A stretch of DNA of 64,000 nucleotides from SAR92 clade bacterium H455 (GCA_024802545.1 CP103416.1:62001-126000); one strand, 5' to 3'; counted from the first letter of the stretch, positions 8,325 through 17,495 are shown. Numbers and translations: made by a program. The notes: generated by a model from the sequence alone, not told the origin.

Positions 8325-8897
8325 ATGAACGCACTTGGTGGAACGCCGATTTATATTCTCAGCCTAGCGGTGCAGATCTGCAGTTTTTTACTGCTGATTC
8401 GACTGCTGCTACAACTGGTTCAAGCGGACTTTTACAACCCGATCTCCCAGACCATATTCAAGCTGACGGCGCCAATCATAAACCCTATAAACAAACTGTT
8501 GCCCACCGTTGGAACCCTCAACTTGGCAGTTCTGGCAGCTGCGATTTTGGTCAAGTGGTCATTCTATTTGATTATGGGTCTGGCCACCGGCGTCGGCATA
8601 CTGGACATTGTTATGTATATTCCAGTGGCCGCCTTTGATCTGCTCTACGCCCTGATCGAAGTGTATTTCTGGGGCATCTTTATTCTTGCTATATCCAGTT
8701 GGGTAGGCACAACCAATCACCCCTCTGTGCAGTTAGTAGGGCAGATTACCGAGCCCTACCTGCGTCCCTTTCGGCGCTTTATTCCACCCATAGGCATGAT
8801 GGATATCTCGCCAATGGTCGCCATTCTCAGCTTGATGATTATTCGCAATAAACTGCTGCCAATCCTTGGCGGCACAGTGCAATCCCTGGTGGGCTAG
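8325..8897 (+). CDS. yggT: YggT family integral membrane protein
   Basis: A 190-residue protein with two YGGT repeats, each a pair of membrane segments. The first repeat includes FLLLIRLLLQLVQADFYNPI and the second AISSWVGTTNHPSV with the family-typical EPYLRPFRRFIPPIG. The family is linked to ion homeostasis and cell shape in other bacteria but has no settled mechanism. It lies 83 bp downstream of proC in the same direction. The ATG is preceded by AAGGATTTTTT. Confidence 0.93.
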   Translation: MNALGGTPIYILSLAVQICSFLLLIRLLLQLVQADFYNPISQTIFKLTAPIINPINKLLPTVGTLNLAVLAAAILVKWSFYLIMGLATGVGILDIVMYIPVAAFDLLYALIEVYFWGIFILAISSWVGTTNHPSVQLVGQITEPYLRPFRRFIPPIGMMDISPMVAILSLMIIRNKLLPILGGTVQSLVG

Positions 8898-8918
8898 CTG
8901 AGCTTAGGTAACTAGAGT

Positions 8919-9962
8919 CTAAACCGCTGGATCTGGATACTGCTGATAGACCGCATCCAAATCCGCTTTGACTTCATCAGACAGCGCCACCTGGCAGGCA
9001 TCAATATTCTGCTTGAGCTGCTCCATAGTGGTTGCACCGATCAAACAGCTGGCAACAAAGGTTTGCTCGCAAACAAACGCCAATGACAGCTCAACCAGAC
9101 TCAGACCATGTTTTTTCGCCACATCGTAATAGGCTTCCGTGGCCGCCTGTGAATTGCTACTACTGTACCGCGCGAAGCGCGGGAATAGCTTAATACGCGA
9201 GCCCTCTGGCATAGCGCCGTGCATATACTTGCCACTGAGCACGCCGAAAGCGAGAGGCGAGTAAGCTAGCAAACCCACGCCTTCACGGATACCGATCTCA
9301 GCGAGACCATTTTCAAATGATCGGCCCAGTATGCTGTAGGGGTTCTGAATAGTGGCAATGCGCGGCAAATCCAGCTCACGAGCCAGGCGCAAATACTCCA
9401 TCACACCCCAGGGCGTCTCGTTGGAGACACCTATATGCCCTATCAAGCCTTCGTCCACCAGCTGCGCCAGAGCGACAAAGGTCTCTTCAATGGCGACGCC
9501 ATCGAGATGAGGTCTGTGGCTGTAGCCGCGCTGACCAAAGTAGTTAGTGGCACGTTCAGGCCAGTGCACCTGGTAGAGGTCAATATGGTCGGTCTGCAGG
9601 CGCTCCAGAGAACCCTCAACAGCACGGCGAATATGATCGGCACTGAGGCGCGAACCGTCTCGAATATGGGTTACGCCAAGGACGCTTGAGGGGCCGATAA
9701 CCTTAGTCGCCAGAACAATATCTTTGCGCTTACCGGTCTGTCGCAGCCAGTCGCCAACATAGCTTTCGGTCAAGCCAGCGGTCTCTGGCTTTGGTGGCAC
9801 CGGATACATCTCGGCGACATCGAGCAGATTAATGCCCTGTGCAACCGCATAATCCATCTGCTCACAAGCCTCGTCTGAGGTGTTTTGTTCGCCGTAAGTC
9901 ATAGTTCCCAAGCCAACCAACGACACTTCTATATCAGTGTTTCCCAATTTTTTATAAATCAT
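8919..9962 (-). CDS. tas: NADP(H)-dependent aldo-keto reductase, Tas-like
   Basis: A 347-residue TIM-barrel reductase, close in length to E. coli Tas (346). Matches to Tas include GLGTMTYGEQN, the catalytic region GINLLDVAEMYPVPP, LYQVHWPERATNYFG, IGVSNETPWGVM, IQNPYSILGRSFE and the cofactor segment LIGATTMEQLKQNID. The catalytic Tyr and Asp lie in DVAEMY. The physiological substrate is unknown; E. coli tas complements prephenate dehydrogenase deficiency. It is convergent with yggT and is a separate unit from metX. Confidence 0.9.
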   Translation of the reverse strand: MIYKKLGNTDIEVSLVGLGTMTYGEQNTSDEACEQMDYAVAQGINLLDVAEMYPVPPKPETAGLTESYVGDWLRQTGKRKDIVLATKVIGPSSVLGVTHIRDGSRLSADHIRRAVEGSLERLQTDHIDLYQVHWPERATNYFGQRGYSHRPHLDGVAIEETFVALAQLVDEGLIGHIGVSNETPWGVMEYLRLARELDLPRIATIQNPYSILGRSFENGLAEIGIREGVGLLAYSPLAFGVLSGKYMHGAMPEGSRIKLFPRFARYSSSNSQAATEAYYDVAKKHGLSLVELSLAFVCEQTFVASCLIGATTMEQLKQNIDACQVALSDEVKADLDAVYQQYPDPAV

Positions 9963-10150
9963 GCTTTTTTATCCGGGCAAATATGAAGCCCTAGTCTATC
10001 CGACAATCCACAGATTAAAAATAGTGTCGGCTTGCCTTTCTTAGCCCCGTCAGCTGGAAATTAAATGCCTAGGCCCAAAGTTGCGTTAAACTAGGCAGCC
10101 TCTTAGACTCAACACCCAGAACCAAGAGCGAACTCCCAGAGAATCCGTTA
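9963..10150. promoter_or_regulatory. Divergent tas / metX intergenic region with inverted repeat
   Basis: The 188-bp gap holds the start regions of tas (leftwards) and metX (rightwards). TGCCTAG at 10066-10072 and CTAGGCA at 10091-10097 form a perfect 7-bp inverted repeat with an 18-base spacer, ending about 53 bp before the metX start. It could be an operator or a leader hairpin. No known SAM riboswitch consensus or MetJ-type box was recognised. Confidence 0.35.
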
Positions 10151-11308
10151 ATGACATCAGATACAAGCGCATCCTCCGTCGGCGTGGTAACGGCAGAGAA
10201 AATCCTTATCGAAACGCCTCTCACGCTGGCCTGCGGCGTCGTGCTGCCGAGCCATGAGCTGATGGTCGAGACCTATGGCACCTTGAATGCCGACAAAAGC
10301 AATGCCCTGTTGATCTGCCATGCCCTGAGCGGCAGCCACCACGCTGCCGGCGTTTATGCCGACGACGACAAACCCGGCTGGTGGGACGCCTACATTGGCC
10401 CCGGCAAGCCCATGGACACCAATCGCTTTTTTGTTGTTTCACTGAATAATATCGGCAGCTGCTTTGGCAGCACCGGCCCCACCACAATTAACCCTGAAAG
10501 CGGCAATCCCTGGGGAGCCAAGTTCCCAGTACTGCGCGCCAGGGACTGGGTTGAATCCCAGCGGCTACTGATGGAGCACCTCGGCATTCAATGCTGGGCG
10601 GCAGTGATCGGCGGCAGCCTCGGGGGTATGCAGGCGATGCGTTGGGCACTGGAATATCCAGACAAGCTGGCCAATAGCATTGTTATTGCCTCATCCATGA
10701 AGCTGACGGCACAGAATATTGCCTTTAATGAGCTGGCCCGCCGGGCAATTCAATCGGACCCAGACTTCTGTGACGGCAATTACCTAGAAAACAATACGGC
10801 CCCACGTCGTGGTCTGGCCCTGGCACGCATGATCGGCCATGTCACCTATTTGTCCGATGAGTTAATGGGTCAGAAATTTGGTCGCGAGTTGCGCTCCGGA
10901 ACCTTTGATCAGGGCGAAGCCGCACCCATCGAATTCCAGATTGAAAGCTACCTCAATTATCAGGGGGAAAAATTCTCCGGTGACTTTGATGCCAACGCCT
11001 ATATCTTGATTACCAAGATGCTCGATTATTTCGATCTGTCACGGGAGTATCAAAACGATCCAGTGCAAGCTTTTAGCCATGCCAACTGTGATTTTCTGGT
11101 GGTGGCCTTCAGCAGTGACTGGCGTTTTTCGCCGAAGCGCTCCCGGGAAATTACCGACGCCCTAATCGCAGCCGGAAAAAATGTCTCCTTCGCCGAGATC
11201 GATTCCGACCAGGGCCACGATGCCTTCCTGCTGCCCAACCCGCGCTACGAACAGATACTGGGCAGCTATCTGAGCAAGGTTGCCGATAAATTGGAGGGCG
11301 CAGCATGA
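10151..11308 (+). CDS. metX: Homoserine O-acyltransferase (MetX)
   Basis: A 385-residue alpha/beta-hydrolase-fold enzyme that acylates homoserine, the first committed step of methionine synthesis. The triad can be placed as Ser156 in GGSLGGMQAMRW, Asp323 in SSDWRFSP and His356 in GHDAFLL. Family blocks include YGTLNADKSNALLICHALSG and NIGSCFGSTGPTTINP. In pseudomonads the MetX orthologue uses succinyl-CoA; I cannot decide acetyl versus succinyl from sequence alone. The stop overlaps metW by 4 bp, so the pair is translationally coupled. Confidence 0.95.
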   Translation: MTSDTSASSVGVVTAEKILIETPLTLACGVVLPSHELMVETYGTLNADKSNALLICHALSGSHHAAGVYADDDKPGWWDAYIGPGKPMDTNRFFVVSLNNIGSCFGSTGPTTINPESGNPWGAKFPVLRARDWVESQRLLMEHLGIQCWAAVIGGSLGGMQAMRWALEYPDKLANSIVIASSMKLTAQNIAFNELARRAIQSDPDFCDGNYLENNTAPRRGLALARMIGHVTYLSDELMGQKFGRELRSGTFDQGEAAPIEFQIESYLNYQGEKFSGDFDANAYILITKMLDYFDLSREYQNDPVQAFSHANCDFLVVAFSSDWRFSPKRSREITDALIAAGKNVSFAEIDSDQGHDAFLLPNPRYEQILGSYLSKVADKLEGAA

Positions 11309-11913
11309 ATCAAGTGGAAAGTACTCGCCAAATCAATGATTCGATCCACTCGTGGGTTAAACCCAACTCCCGGGTTTTAGATCTAGGTTGTGGCGACGGC
11401 ACATTGCTGGCGCAACTGCAGAAAGATCTCGATATCCGCGGTTATGGACTTGAGATAGATCCAGATTCAATCAATCAGTGCCTGGCCAAAGGCGTCAATG
11501 TTGTGGAGCAGGATCTTAACAAAGGTATGGCCAATTTTGCCGACGACAGTTTCGACACGGTGATTATGACTCAGGCCCTCCAGGCCATGCGCTTTCCACA
11601 CTTGGTGCTGGACGAAATGCTGCGCATCGGTACCCAGTGTGTCATCACCTTCCCCAATTTTGGCCACTGGAAAGCCCGTGCTTACCTAACTTTGCGCGGC
11701 CGTATGCCAGTGACCAAACAGCTGACCTACCAATGGTATGACACGCCCAACATTCACTTTTTTACCTATAGCGATTTCGAAGCCCTCTGTCGTGAACGAA
11801 ATATAAAAATTCTACGTAAACAGTTTGTCGGTGAACATTTGCTCGATCGGCAACTCAAAAACCTGTGGCCCAATCTATTTGCCGAAACCGCGGTTTATCA
11901 TCTCAGCAAATAA
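11305..11913 (+). CDS. metW: Methionine biosynthesis protein MetW (SAM-dependent methyltransferase fold)
   Basis: A 202-residue methyltransferase-fold protein. The SAM-binding motif I is VLDLGCGDGTLL, followed by GYGLEIDPDS, VIMTQALQAM and the MetW-typical FPNFGHWKARAYLTLRGRMPV and WYDTPNIHFFT. MetW works with MetX in methionine synthesis in many proteobacteria. The metX-metW pair with overlapping stop/start (ATGA at 11305) is the conserved arrangement. Confidence 0.95.
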   Translation: MNQVESTRQINDSIHSWVKPNSRVLDLGCGDGTLLAQLQKDLDIRGYGLEIDPDSINQCLAKGVNVVEQDLNKGMANFADDSFDTVIMTQALQAMRFPHLVLDEMLRIGTQCVITFPNFGHWKARAYLTLRGRMPVTKQLTYQWYDTPNIHFFTYSDFEALCRERNIKILRKQFVGEHLLDRQLKNLWPNLFAETAVYHLSK

Positions 11914-11954
11914 ACCTTGCCCGGCCTCTTGGCCCACCATGGAGGATTAAGCCA

Positions 11955-12389
11955 ATGAAATATTTACTCGTACTACTCTCTATTGTCTCATTAGCACTGC
12001 CAGCGGCCGCCTTGGCCAACGACAAAATCTTCAAAAAGGTGGGCAACAAGAAGATTTTCTTTAGCGCCTTTAACAGCACCTTTATAGACCCAGATGTCGC
12101 AGTCGCCAATCAAATTGTTCGCGGCAAGGACAAAGGGCTGGTCAATATAGCCGTAATAGTTGACGTCGGAACCGGCAAACCCGCGGTGATCACAGGCAAT
12201 GTCTACAATATTTTTCAGATGAGCCAGGCGCTTGAGTTCATCGAAGTGCGGGAACAGGATGCGGTCTATTATCTGGCCCCCTTCGAATTTGAAAATGAAG
12301 ACCTGTTAACCTTTAAGATCTCGGTGCGCGCCGACCCAGAGAAGCCCGCCTATGATTTTAAGTTCCAGAAAAAAATGTATCACGACTAA
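11955..12389 (+). CDS. DUF4426 family exported protein
   Basis: A 144-residue protein with a clear signal peptide (MKYLLVLLSIVSLALPAAALA, predicted cleavage before or after ND). The mature part, with VGNKKIFFSAFNSTFIDPDVA, matches the DUF4426 family found downstream of metW in pseudomonads. The function is unknown. The ATG at 11955 has a good ribosome site (GGAGGATTA) and follows metW by 41 bp. The upstream in-frame start at 11865 lies inside metW and would hide the signal peptide, so it is rejected. Confidence 0.85.
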   Translation: MKYLLVLLSIVSLALPAAALANDKIFKKVGNKKIFFSAFNSTFIDPDVAVANQIVRGKDKGLVNIAVIVDVGTGKPAVITGNVYNIFQMSQALEFIEVREQDAVYYLAPFEFENEDLLTFKISVRADPEKPAYDFKFQKKMYHD

Positions 12390-12458
12390 GCTCATCCATC
12401 GGGGCTGAAATAATGCACAGCTTAAAAGCTGCAATCCCGATAAGTAGAGGAATATCGA

Positions 12459-13109
12459 TTGAAAATTGTATTGGCCAGCAGCAATGCCGGAAAGATTAAA
12501 GAACTTAATGAGATGCTGGCTGAACTCGATATGCAGATAGTTCCTCAACAGGAACTGGGCATAGAAGATGTGGAAGAGACCGGTCTCTGCTTTGTGGAAA
12601 ATGCGATTCTCAAAGCGCGCAATGCAGCACTGATGTCTGGTATGCCGGCGATAGCCGACGACTCTGGATTGGAAGTGGATCTGCTCAATGGCGCACCTGG
12701 TATCTATTCCGCGCGTTTCGCCGGGCCAGAGGCCACCAATGCCAGCAACAACAAAAAGCTTCTCGAAGTACTGGGCGACGCTCCGCTTGAACAGCGCAGC
12801 GCTCGGTATCAGTGCGTGATCGTCTATATGCGCCATGCCACCGACCCGACACCGATTATCTGTCAAGGCAGCTGGGAGGGACATATTGCACTGGAGGCCA
12901 AGGGCAACGGTGGCTTTGGATATGATCCGCTATTTTATGTGGAAGCGTTAAACTGTCATGCTGCGGAAATCGACAAGCAGGAAAAAAACCGCATCAGTCA
13001 CCGCGGCAAAGCTATCCGCGAGTTACTGACAAGGTTGGCCGATCGCTTAACCGACCGTTTAGCCCACAACTTAGACGACAGTGCTGCAGCCAATACGCGG
13101 CCTACTTAG
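12459..13109 (+). CDS. rdgB: dITP/XTP pyrophosphatase RdgB (HAM1 family)
   Basis: A 216-residue house-cleaning enzyme that hydrolyses non-canonical purine NTPs (dITP, XTP). Motifs are LASSNAGKIKELNEML at the N-terminus, the metal-binding FVENAILKARNAA, AIADDSGLEVDLL, GIYSARFAG, GNGGFGYDPLF and the C-terminal SHRGKAIREL. The start is TTG at 12459, with AGAGG 8 bp upstream. The C-terminal extension after ISHRGKAIREL is about 15 residues longer than usual. It lies in the metW-DUF4426-rdgB-hemW order. Confidence 0.95.
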   Translation: MKIVLASSNAGKIKELNEMLAELDMQIVPQQELGIEDVEETGLCFVENAILKARNAALMSGMPAIADDSGLEVDLLNGAPGIYSARFAGPEATNASNNKKLLEVLGDAPLEQRSARYQCVIVYMRHATDPTPIICQGSWEGHIALEAKGNGGFGYDPLFYVEALNCHAAEIDKQEKNRISHRGKAIRELLTRLADRLTDRLAHNLDDSAAANTRPT

Positions 13110-13148
13110 ATCGCACAATAAAAAACAGGCCTCCCCATCGACAGCCCA

Positions 13149-14285
13149 CTGAAACTCCCGCCCCTCTCACTCTATGTGCACATACCCTGGTGTGTGCGCA
13201 AATGCCCCTACTGTGATTTTAACTCTCACACGGCGGCACCAGAGATCCCGGAAAAAGCCTATATCAAAGCGCTGATCACCGACCTGCAGCAGGACCAGAA
13301 GTGGGCCCAGGGCCGAAAACTGACATCGATCTTTTTTGGCGGCGGCACCCCCAGCCTGTTTTCAGCTGCAGGTATTGGCCAAATACTCGACGCCGCCGAA
13401 CGTATCATTGGCTTTGAGCCAGACATAGAGATCACTCTTGAAGCCAATCCAGGTACCGCAGAGCAGAATAAATTCAGTGGCTTTCGCCGCGCCGGAGTCA
13501 ATCGTCTGTCCATTGGTATCCAGAGTTTTAATGATCAGCACCTGCTGCAGCTGGGTAGAATTCACGACGGTGCTCAAGCTCTGTCGGCCATCGAAACCGC
13601 ACGGCGAGCCGGCTTTGATAACTTTAACCTCGACCTTATGCATGGCCTCTCAGGTCAGTCTGTTGCGCAGGCGCGCAGAGATCTCCAGCTGGCCAGCGAC
13701 AGTGGCGCGCTGCATATTTCCTGGTACCAGCTGACTATCGAACCCAACACAGAGTTCTACTCAAGGCCACCGCAACTGCCCGAAGAAGATGCTCTAGTAG
13801 ATATACAGCAAGCCGGCATGGAACTTCTCGATGAGGGCGGTTATAAGCAGTATGAAGTCTCCGCTTTTGCGCAGCCGGGACGAGCCTCACAGCACAATAT
13901 GAACTACTGGCAGTTTGGCGACTATCTGGGAATAGGCGCCGGGGCTCACGGCAAAATTACCATGCCCGCTGACAATTCTATTTTGCGCAGCAACAAAACC
14001 CGCCAGCCAGATAACTACCTAGCCCGAGATCCGCTGACACTTGCTCAGCACAAACCGATCCCCGTGGATGAGCTGGCAGTAGAATTTATGATGAACGGGC
14101 TGCGTCTGCGGGAAGGACTCAGTGCTGACTACTTCACTCCGCGCACCGGCCTACGCACTGCAAGTATTTCAAAGCAAGTAGCAAAGCTGCAGTCTCAGGG
14201 ACTATTGGAAGTAAATGATCACCGCTATCAAGCAACTCCCCTGGGCTACCAGTTTTTGAATAGTTTGCTGCAGGGGTTTTCCTAG
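13149..14285 (+). CDS. hemW: Radical SAM heme chaperone HemW
   Basis: A radical SAM protein that binds heme and is implicated in heme delivery. The 4Fe-4S motif is CVRKCPYC (CX3CX2C), followed by FFGGGTPSLF, LEANPGT, GVNRLSIGIQSF, NLDLMHGL and WYQLTIEPNT. A GTG at 13176 would start at VHIPWC, but the family homology continues in frame upstream through KLPPLSLYV. The only plausible initiator there is a CTG at 13149, giving 378 residues, the same as E. coli HemW. No strong ribosome site is seen before it. The gene follows rdgB by 39 bp. Confidence 0.9.
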   Translation: MKLPPLSLYVHIPWCVRKCPYCDFNSHTAAPEIPEKAYIKALITDLQQDQKWAQGRKLTSIFFGGGTPSLFSAAGIGQILDAAERIIGFEPDIEITLEANPGTAEQNKFSGFRRAGVNRLSIGIQSFNDQHLLQLGRIHDGAQALSAIETARRAGFDNFNLDLMHGLSGQSVAQARRDLQLASDSGALHISWYQLTIEPNTEFYSRPPQLPEEDALVDIQQAGMELLDEGGYKQYEVSAFAQPGRASQHNMNYWQFGDYLGIGAGAHGKITMPADNSILRSNKTRQPDNYLARDPLTLAQHKPIPVDELAVEFMMNGLRLREGLSADYFTPRTGLRTASISKQVAKLQSQGLLEVNDHRYQATPLGYQFLNSLLQGFS

Positions 14286-14365
14286 AGGCTGACGAGTTTA
14301 ATTTGTTAAACTGCACAACAGAAATTCAATAGAGCTGTAAATCAGCCCTGAGCGAGAAAAAAGTC

Positions 14366-15322
14366 ATGAGCGAGCCCGCCTCAACTATCAATCAACTGCC
14401 TCCAGAAGAGACCGCACGTCTGTTGCGTCTGGCCACCTACGCCTCAACCTCTGTGGCACTGGTATTGATTGCCTTGAAGCTAGCGGCCTGGGGTGCATCA
14501 GGCTCGGTCAGTCTGCTCGCAACCCTCATCGACTCCATGCTCGACGCTCTGGCCTCAATGATCAACCTGATTGCCGTGCGCCATGCCCTGACACCAGCGG
14601 ATAAAGAGCATCGCTTTGGTCACGGCAAAGCTGAAGCCTTGGCCGGTTTGAGTCAGTCTCTGTTTATTGCAGGATCTGCCGGATTTCTAATCTTCGAAGC
14701 TGCAGAGCGAATTGCTAATCCAGTGGCGGTTGAGTCCGTTCAGCTGGGCATCATTGTGATGGTGATTTCGATTGTCGCGACGCTGGGCTTACTGAGCTTC
14801 CAGCAATATGTGATTCGCCAGACCAACTCCACTGCTATCAAAGCGGATGCTTTGCACTATCGCACCGACCTTTTGGTCAATGGCAGCGTGATTATTGCAT
14901 TAATACTGGTAAGCCTTGGCTATCCCGGGTTCGATGGCGTTTTTGCTGCCGCGATAGGAGTTTATATTCTCTATAGTGCCCGGGAAATTATTATCACGTC
15001 TTACGATCATCTAATGGATCGTGAACTACCAGACGAAGATCGCGACAGCATTAAAGCTTTGGTATTGGCACATCCCAGTACCAGAGGACTTCATGACCTG
15101 CGCTCGCGTCACTCAGGGACCATGACCTTTATTCAGCTGCATCTTGAGCTGGACGATGATCTCAGCCTAATGGCTGCCCATAAGATTTCCGATGAAGTGG
15201 AAGCGCGAATCCTCTCAGCCTTCCCCGGCTCAGAGATCATTATTCATATCGATCCCCAGTCTGTTGCCGCGAAAGAGACCATGCCTGACTTCGCTAGTAG
15301 TGATCAACACAGCTTGGATTAG
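14366..15322 (+). CDS. Cation diffusion facilitator, FieF-like
   Basis: A 318-residue divalent metal/proton antiporter of the CDF family. Six membrane segments are expected. Metal-site residues appear in LIDSMLDALASM (D-x3-D) and in HFRTD-like ALHYRTDLLVNG (H-x3-D), with the HRFGHGKAEALAGL loop typical of FieF/YiiP. The cytosolic C-terminal dimer domain starts near residue 215 and includes GLHDLRSRHSGTMTFIQLHLELD. The likely substrate is Fe(II) or Zn(II), inferred from family. It ends convergently with the downstream fusion gene. Confidence 0.92.
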   Translation: MSEPASTINQLPPEETARLLRLATYASTSVALVLIALKLAAWGASGSVSLLATLIDSMLDALASMINLIAVRHALTPADKEHRFGHGKAEALAGLSQSLFIAGSAGFLIFEAAERIANPVAVESVQLGIIVMVISIVATLGLLSFQQYVIRQTNSTAIKADALHYRTDLLVNGSVIIALILVSLGYPGFDGVFAAAIGVYILYSAREIIITSYDHLMDRELPDEDRDSIKALVLAHPSTRGLHDLRSRHSGTMTFIQLHLELDDDLSLMAAHKISDEVEARILSAFPGSEIIIHIDPQSVAAKETMPDFASSDQHSLD

Positions 15323-15365
15323 ACGGCTCGGACTAGAGATCTCGATTTAAAGGGTGTTAAAGGCG

Positions 15366-17495
15366 TCAGCGCTTAAGATTGCGCCCCAAATAACGTTGTA
15401 AAATTGCCAACAACTTATGTGGCACATGCTTGCGCTTCCACTCCCCAGCAACAAAGCGATTACCCTCACTCAGGGTTGGATAACTGCGAATGGTGCCCAG
15501 TAACTTATTCAGACCCAAATTGTGTTTCATCGCCAGCACAAACTCATTGATCAGCTCACCCGCCTGAGGCCCAACAATAGTGGCTCCGAGAATCCGATCT
15601 TTACCCGGAACTGTAAGCACCTGAATAAAACCCTGAGCATCGTTATCGGCAATGGCGCGATCCAAATCAGATAGATCGTACTGCGTGACCTCTACCTCAA
15701 TACCCTGCTCTTTCGCATCCCTCTGATTGAGACCCACCCGCCCAATCTGCGGATCAGTAAATACCACCTGGGGCATAATGCGATAGTCGACGCGGAATTT
15801 TTTAAACCGTCCCAACAAGCCATTCACCGCCGCAAACCAGGCCTGATGACTAGCCGCATGAGTCAGCTGATAGGGCCCAACCAGATCGCCACAGGCCAAA
15901 ATATTCGGGTAGCAGGTGCGTAAATAATCGTCAGTAGTCAGGGTGCCATTGGCATTTAATGGGATGCCCAATGCCTCAAGACCAAGACTCTCGGTGTTGG
16001 CCGTGCGACCAATTGCCACAAGCACCCGATCAAATTCTACCTGAAGCGACTCAGCAGGTTCGGCGCTTGAACAGAGCTCCGCAATAGCTTGATTATCTTG
16101 AGATTCAAACCTTTCGGCACCGTAGTTAGTCAGTACTCGCACACCTTCAGAGGTCAGACAATCTTGCATAAACGAAGCAACCTGCTGATCATCTCGCGGC
16201 AATAGCTGAGACTGCATCTCAACCAGCACGACCTGAGAGCCAAGCCGCTGAAATGCCTGGGCCAACTCACAGCCAATGGCGCCGCCACCGACAATTAATA
16301 ATCGCTTAGGTAAATCCTGAAGTTGCCAAAGGGTCTCAGAGGTCAGTGGATCGACCTGATCTAGGCCCGGAATCGGCGGCATGGTAGGCCGCGCACCAGT
16401 GGCCAAAATGATTTTCTCAGCGCTGATTTGCTTGCCGTCCACATCCACCACCCAGGGTGAAATTAGCCTGGCATTGCCGTACATGCAGTCGACACCCAGG
16501 CTGGTAAAGCGCTCCACGGAATCATGGGGCTCAATAGTTTTAATCACATCCTGAACACGGCCCATCACTCGCGTAAAATCCACTTGTGGCGTCGCAACAT
16601 CTATACCCAGCTGCGCCGCCTTCTTCATATCAAACATGGATTTTGCCGCACGGATCAACGTTTTGCTCGGCACGCAGCCAGTGTTTAAACAATCCCCGCC
16701 CATCTTATCCCGCTCAATCAGTGTGACTCGAGCCTTGAGTGTGGCGCCTATTAAGGCGCTCACTAAGCCGCCACTGCCAGCGCCTATCACAATTAGATTG
16801 GTGTCAAATTTGCGCGGCTTTTTGAAAGCGCTGTAAAGCTTGCGCCGCTCCAAAGCATTAACCATCCCGCGTACTAAAAAGGGAAACAGGGCCAGGAGTA
16901 CAAAAGACAAAACCACCGTCGGCGTCATAATGCCCGCCGCAGAAAACTCATCGATGCTACCGAGGGAGGCTCCAGCATTCACGTAAACAAAAGTCCCCGC
17001 CAACATACCCAGCTGACTGACCACATAGAAAGTCGTGGCTTTTAACGGCGTGAGGCCCATCAACAGATTGATCATCCAAAATGGAAAAAGTGGTATCAGG
17101 CGCAGGCCAAAGAGGTAGTAACCGCCCCGCTTCTCGATACCCTGATTAATGGCACTCAGGTGGCTGGAAAATTTTTCCTGTACCCAATCCCGGAGTAGAA
17201 AGCGCGCGACCAAAAACGCTAATGTGGCGCCGATGGAACTGGCGAAAGAGACGAGCAACGTGCCGGTCCACAAACCAAATAGCATACCACCAATAATGGT
17301 CAGTAGCGCTGCACCGGGAATCGAGACAGCCGTAGCAATCACGTAGATAGCAAAGTACACCGCCGCGGTGAGAACTGGCTGCTGTGCATAGAGATCACGA
17401 AAGAAGTCCACCGACAGATAGCGTTGGCCATCGAGGGCAATATAGGCCCAGAATAAAGCGCCGATTGTCGCTGCCAATAGTATTTTTTTAATCAC
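15366..17495 (-). CDS. TVP38/TMEM64 (DedA-like) membrane domain fused to a flavin disulfide oxidoreductase
   Basis: A 709-residue fusion. Residues 1 to about 225 are a SNARE-associated/TVP38 membrane domain with several hydrophobic segments (GAALLTIIGGMLFGLWTGTLLVSF) and LRLIPLFPFWMINLLMGLTP. Residues about 230-709 are a class I pyridine nucleotide-disulfide oxidoreductase: FAD motif IVIGAGSGGLVSA, redox Cys269 and Cys274 in GGDCLNTGCVPSKTL, NAD(P) motif LLIVGGGAIGCELAQA and the FAD segment NILACGDLVG. In the C-terminal dimer interface the usual catalytic His-Pro of lipoamide dehydrogenase is replaced (SYPTLSEGN), so the reducible partner is unclear. No MerA-type C-terminal Cys pair is present. 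trxA lies next to it, divergently. Confidence 0.88.
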   Translation of the reverse strand: MIKKILLAATIGALFWAYIALDGQRYLSVDFFRDLYAQQPVLTAAVYFAIYVIATAVSIPGAALLTIIGGMLFGLWTGTLLVSFASSIGATLAFLVARFLLRDWVQEKFSSHLSAINQGIEKRGGYYLFGLRLIPLFPFWMINLLMGLTPLKATTFYVVSQLGMLAGTFVYVNAGASLGSIDEFSAAGIMTPTVVLSFVLLALFPFLVRGMVNALERRKLYSAFKKPRKFDTNLIVIGAGSGGLVSALIGATLKARVTLIERDKMGGDCLNTGCVPSKTLIRAAKSMFDMKKAAQLGIDVATPQVDFTRVMGRVQDVIKTIEPHDSVERFTSLGVDCMYGNARLISPWVVDVDGKQISAEKIILATGARPTMPPIPGLDQVDPLTSETLWQLQDLPKRLLIVGGGAIGCELAQAFQRLGSQVVLVEMQSQLLPRDDQQVASFMQDCLTSEGVRVLTNYGAERFESQDNQAIAELCSSAEPAESLQVEFDRVLVAIGRTANTESLGLEALGIPLNANGTLTTDDYLRTCYPNILACGDLVGPYQLTHAASHQAWFAAVNGLLGRFKKFRVDYRIMPQVVFTDPQIGRVGLNQRDAKEQGIEVEVTQYDLSDLDRAIADNDAQGFIQVLTVPGKDRILGATIVGPQAGELINEFVLAMKHNLGLNKLLGTIRSYPTLSEGNRFVAGEWKRKHVPHKLLAILQRYLGRNLKR

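Noticed and set aside
12306-12884. 192-residue reverse-strand ORF over rdgB
   Set aside because: It is a shadow of the clear RdgB coding sequence, with no family resemblance.
15366-17495. Mercuric reductase (MerA)
   Set aside because: There is no C-terminal Cys pair, no N-terminal metal-binding domain and no mer gene nearby, although the redox CxxxxC site is shared by the wider family.
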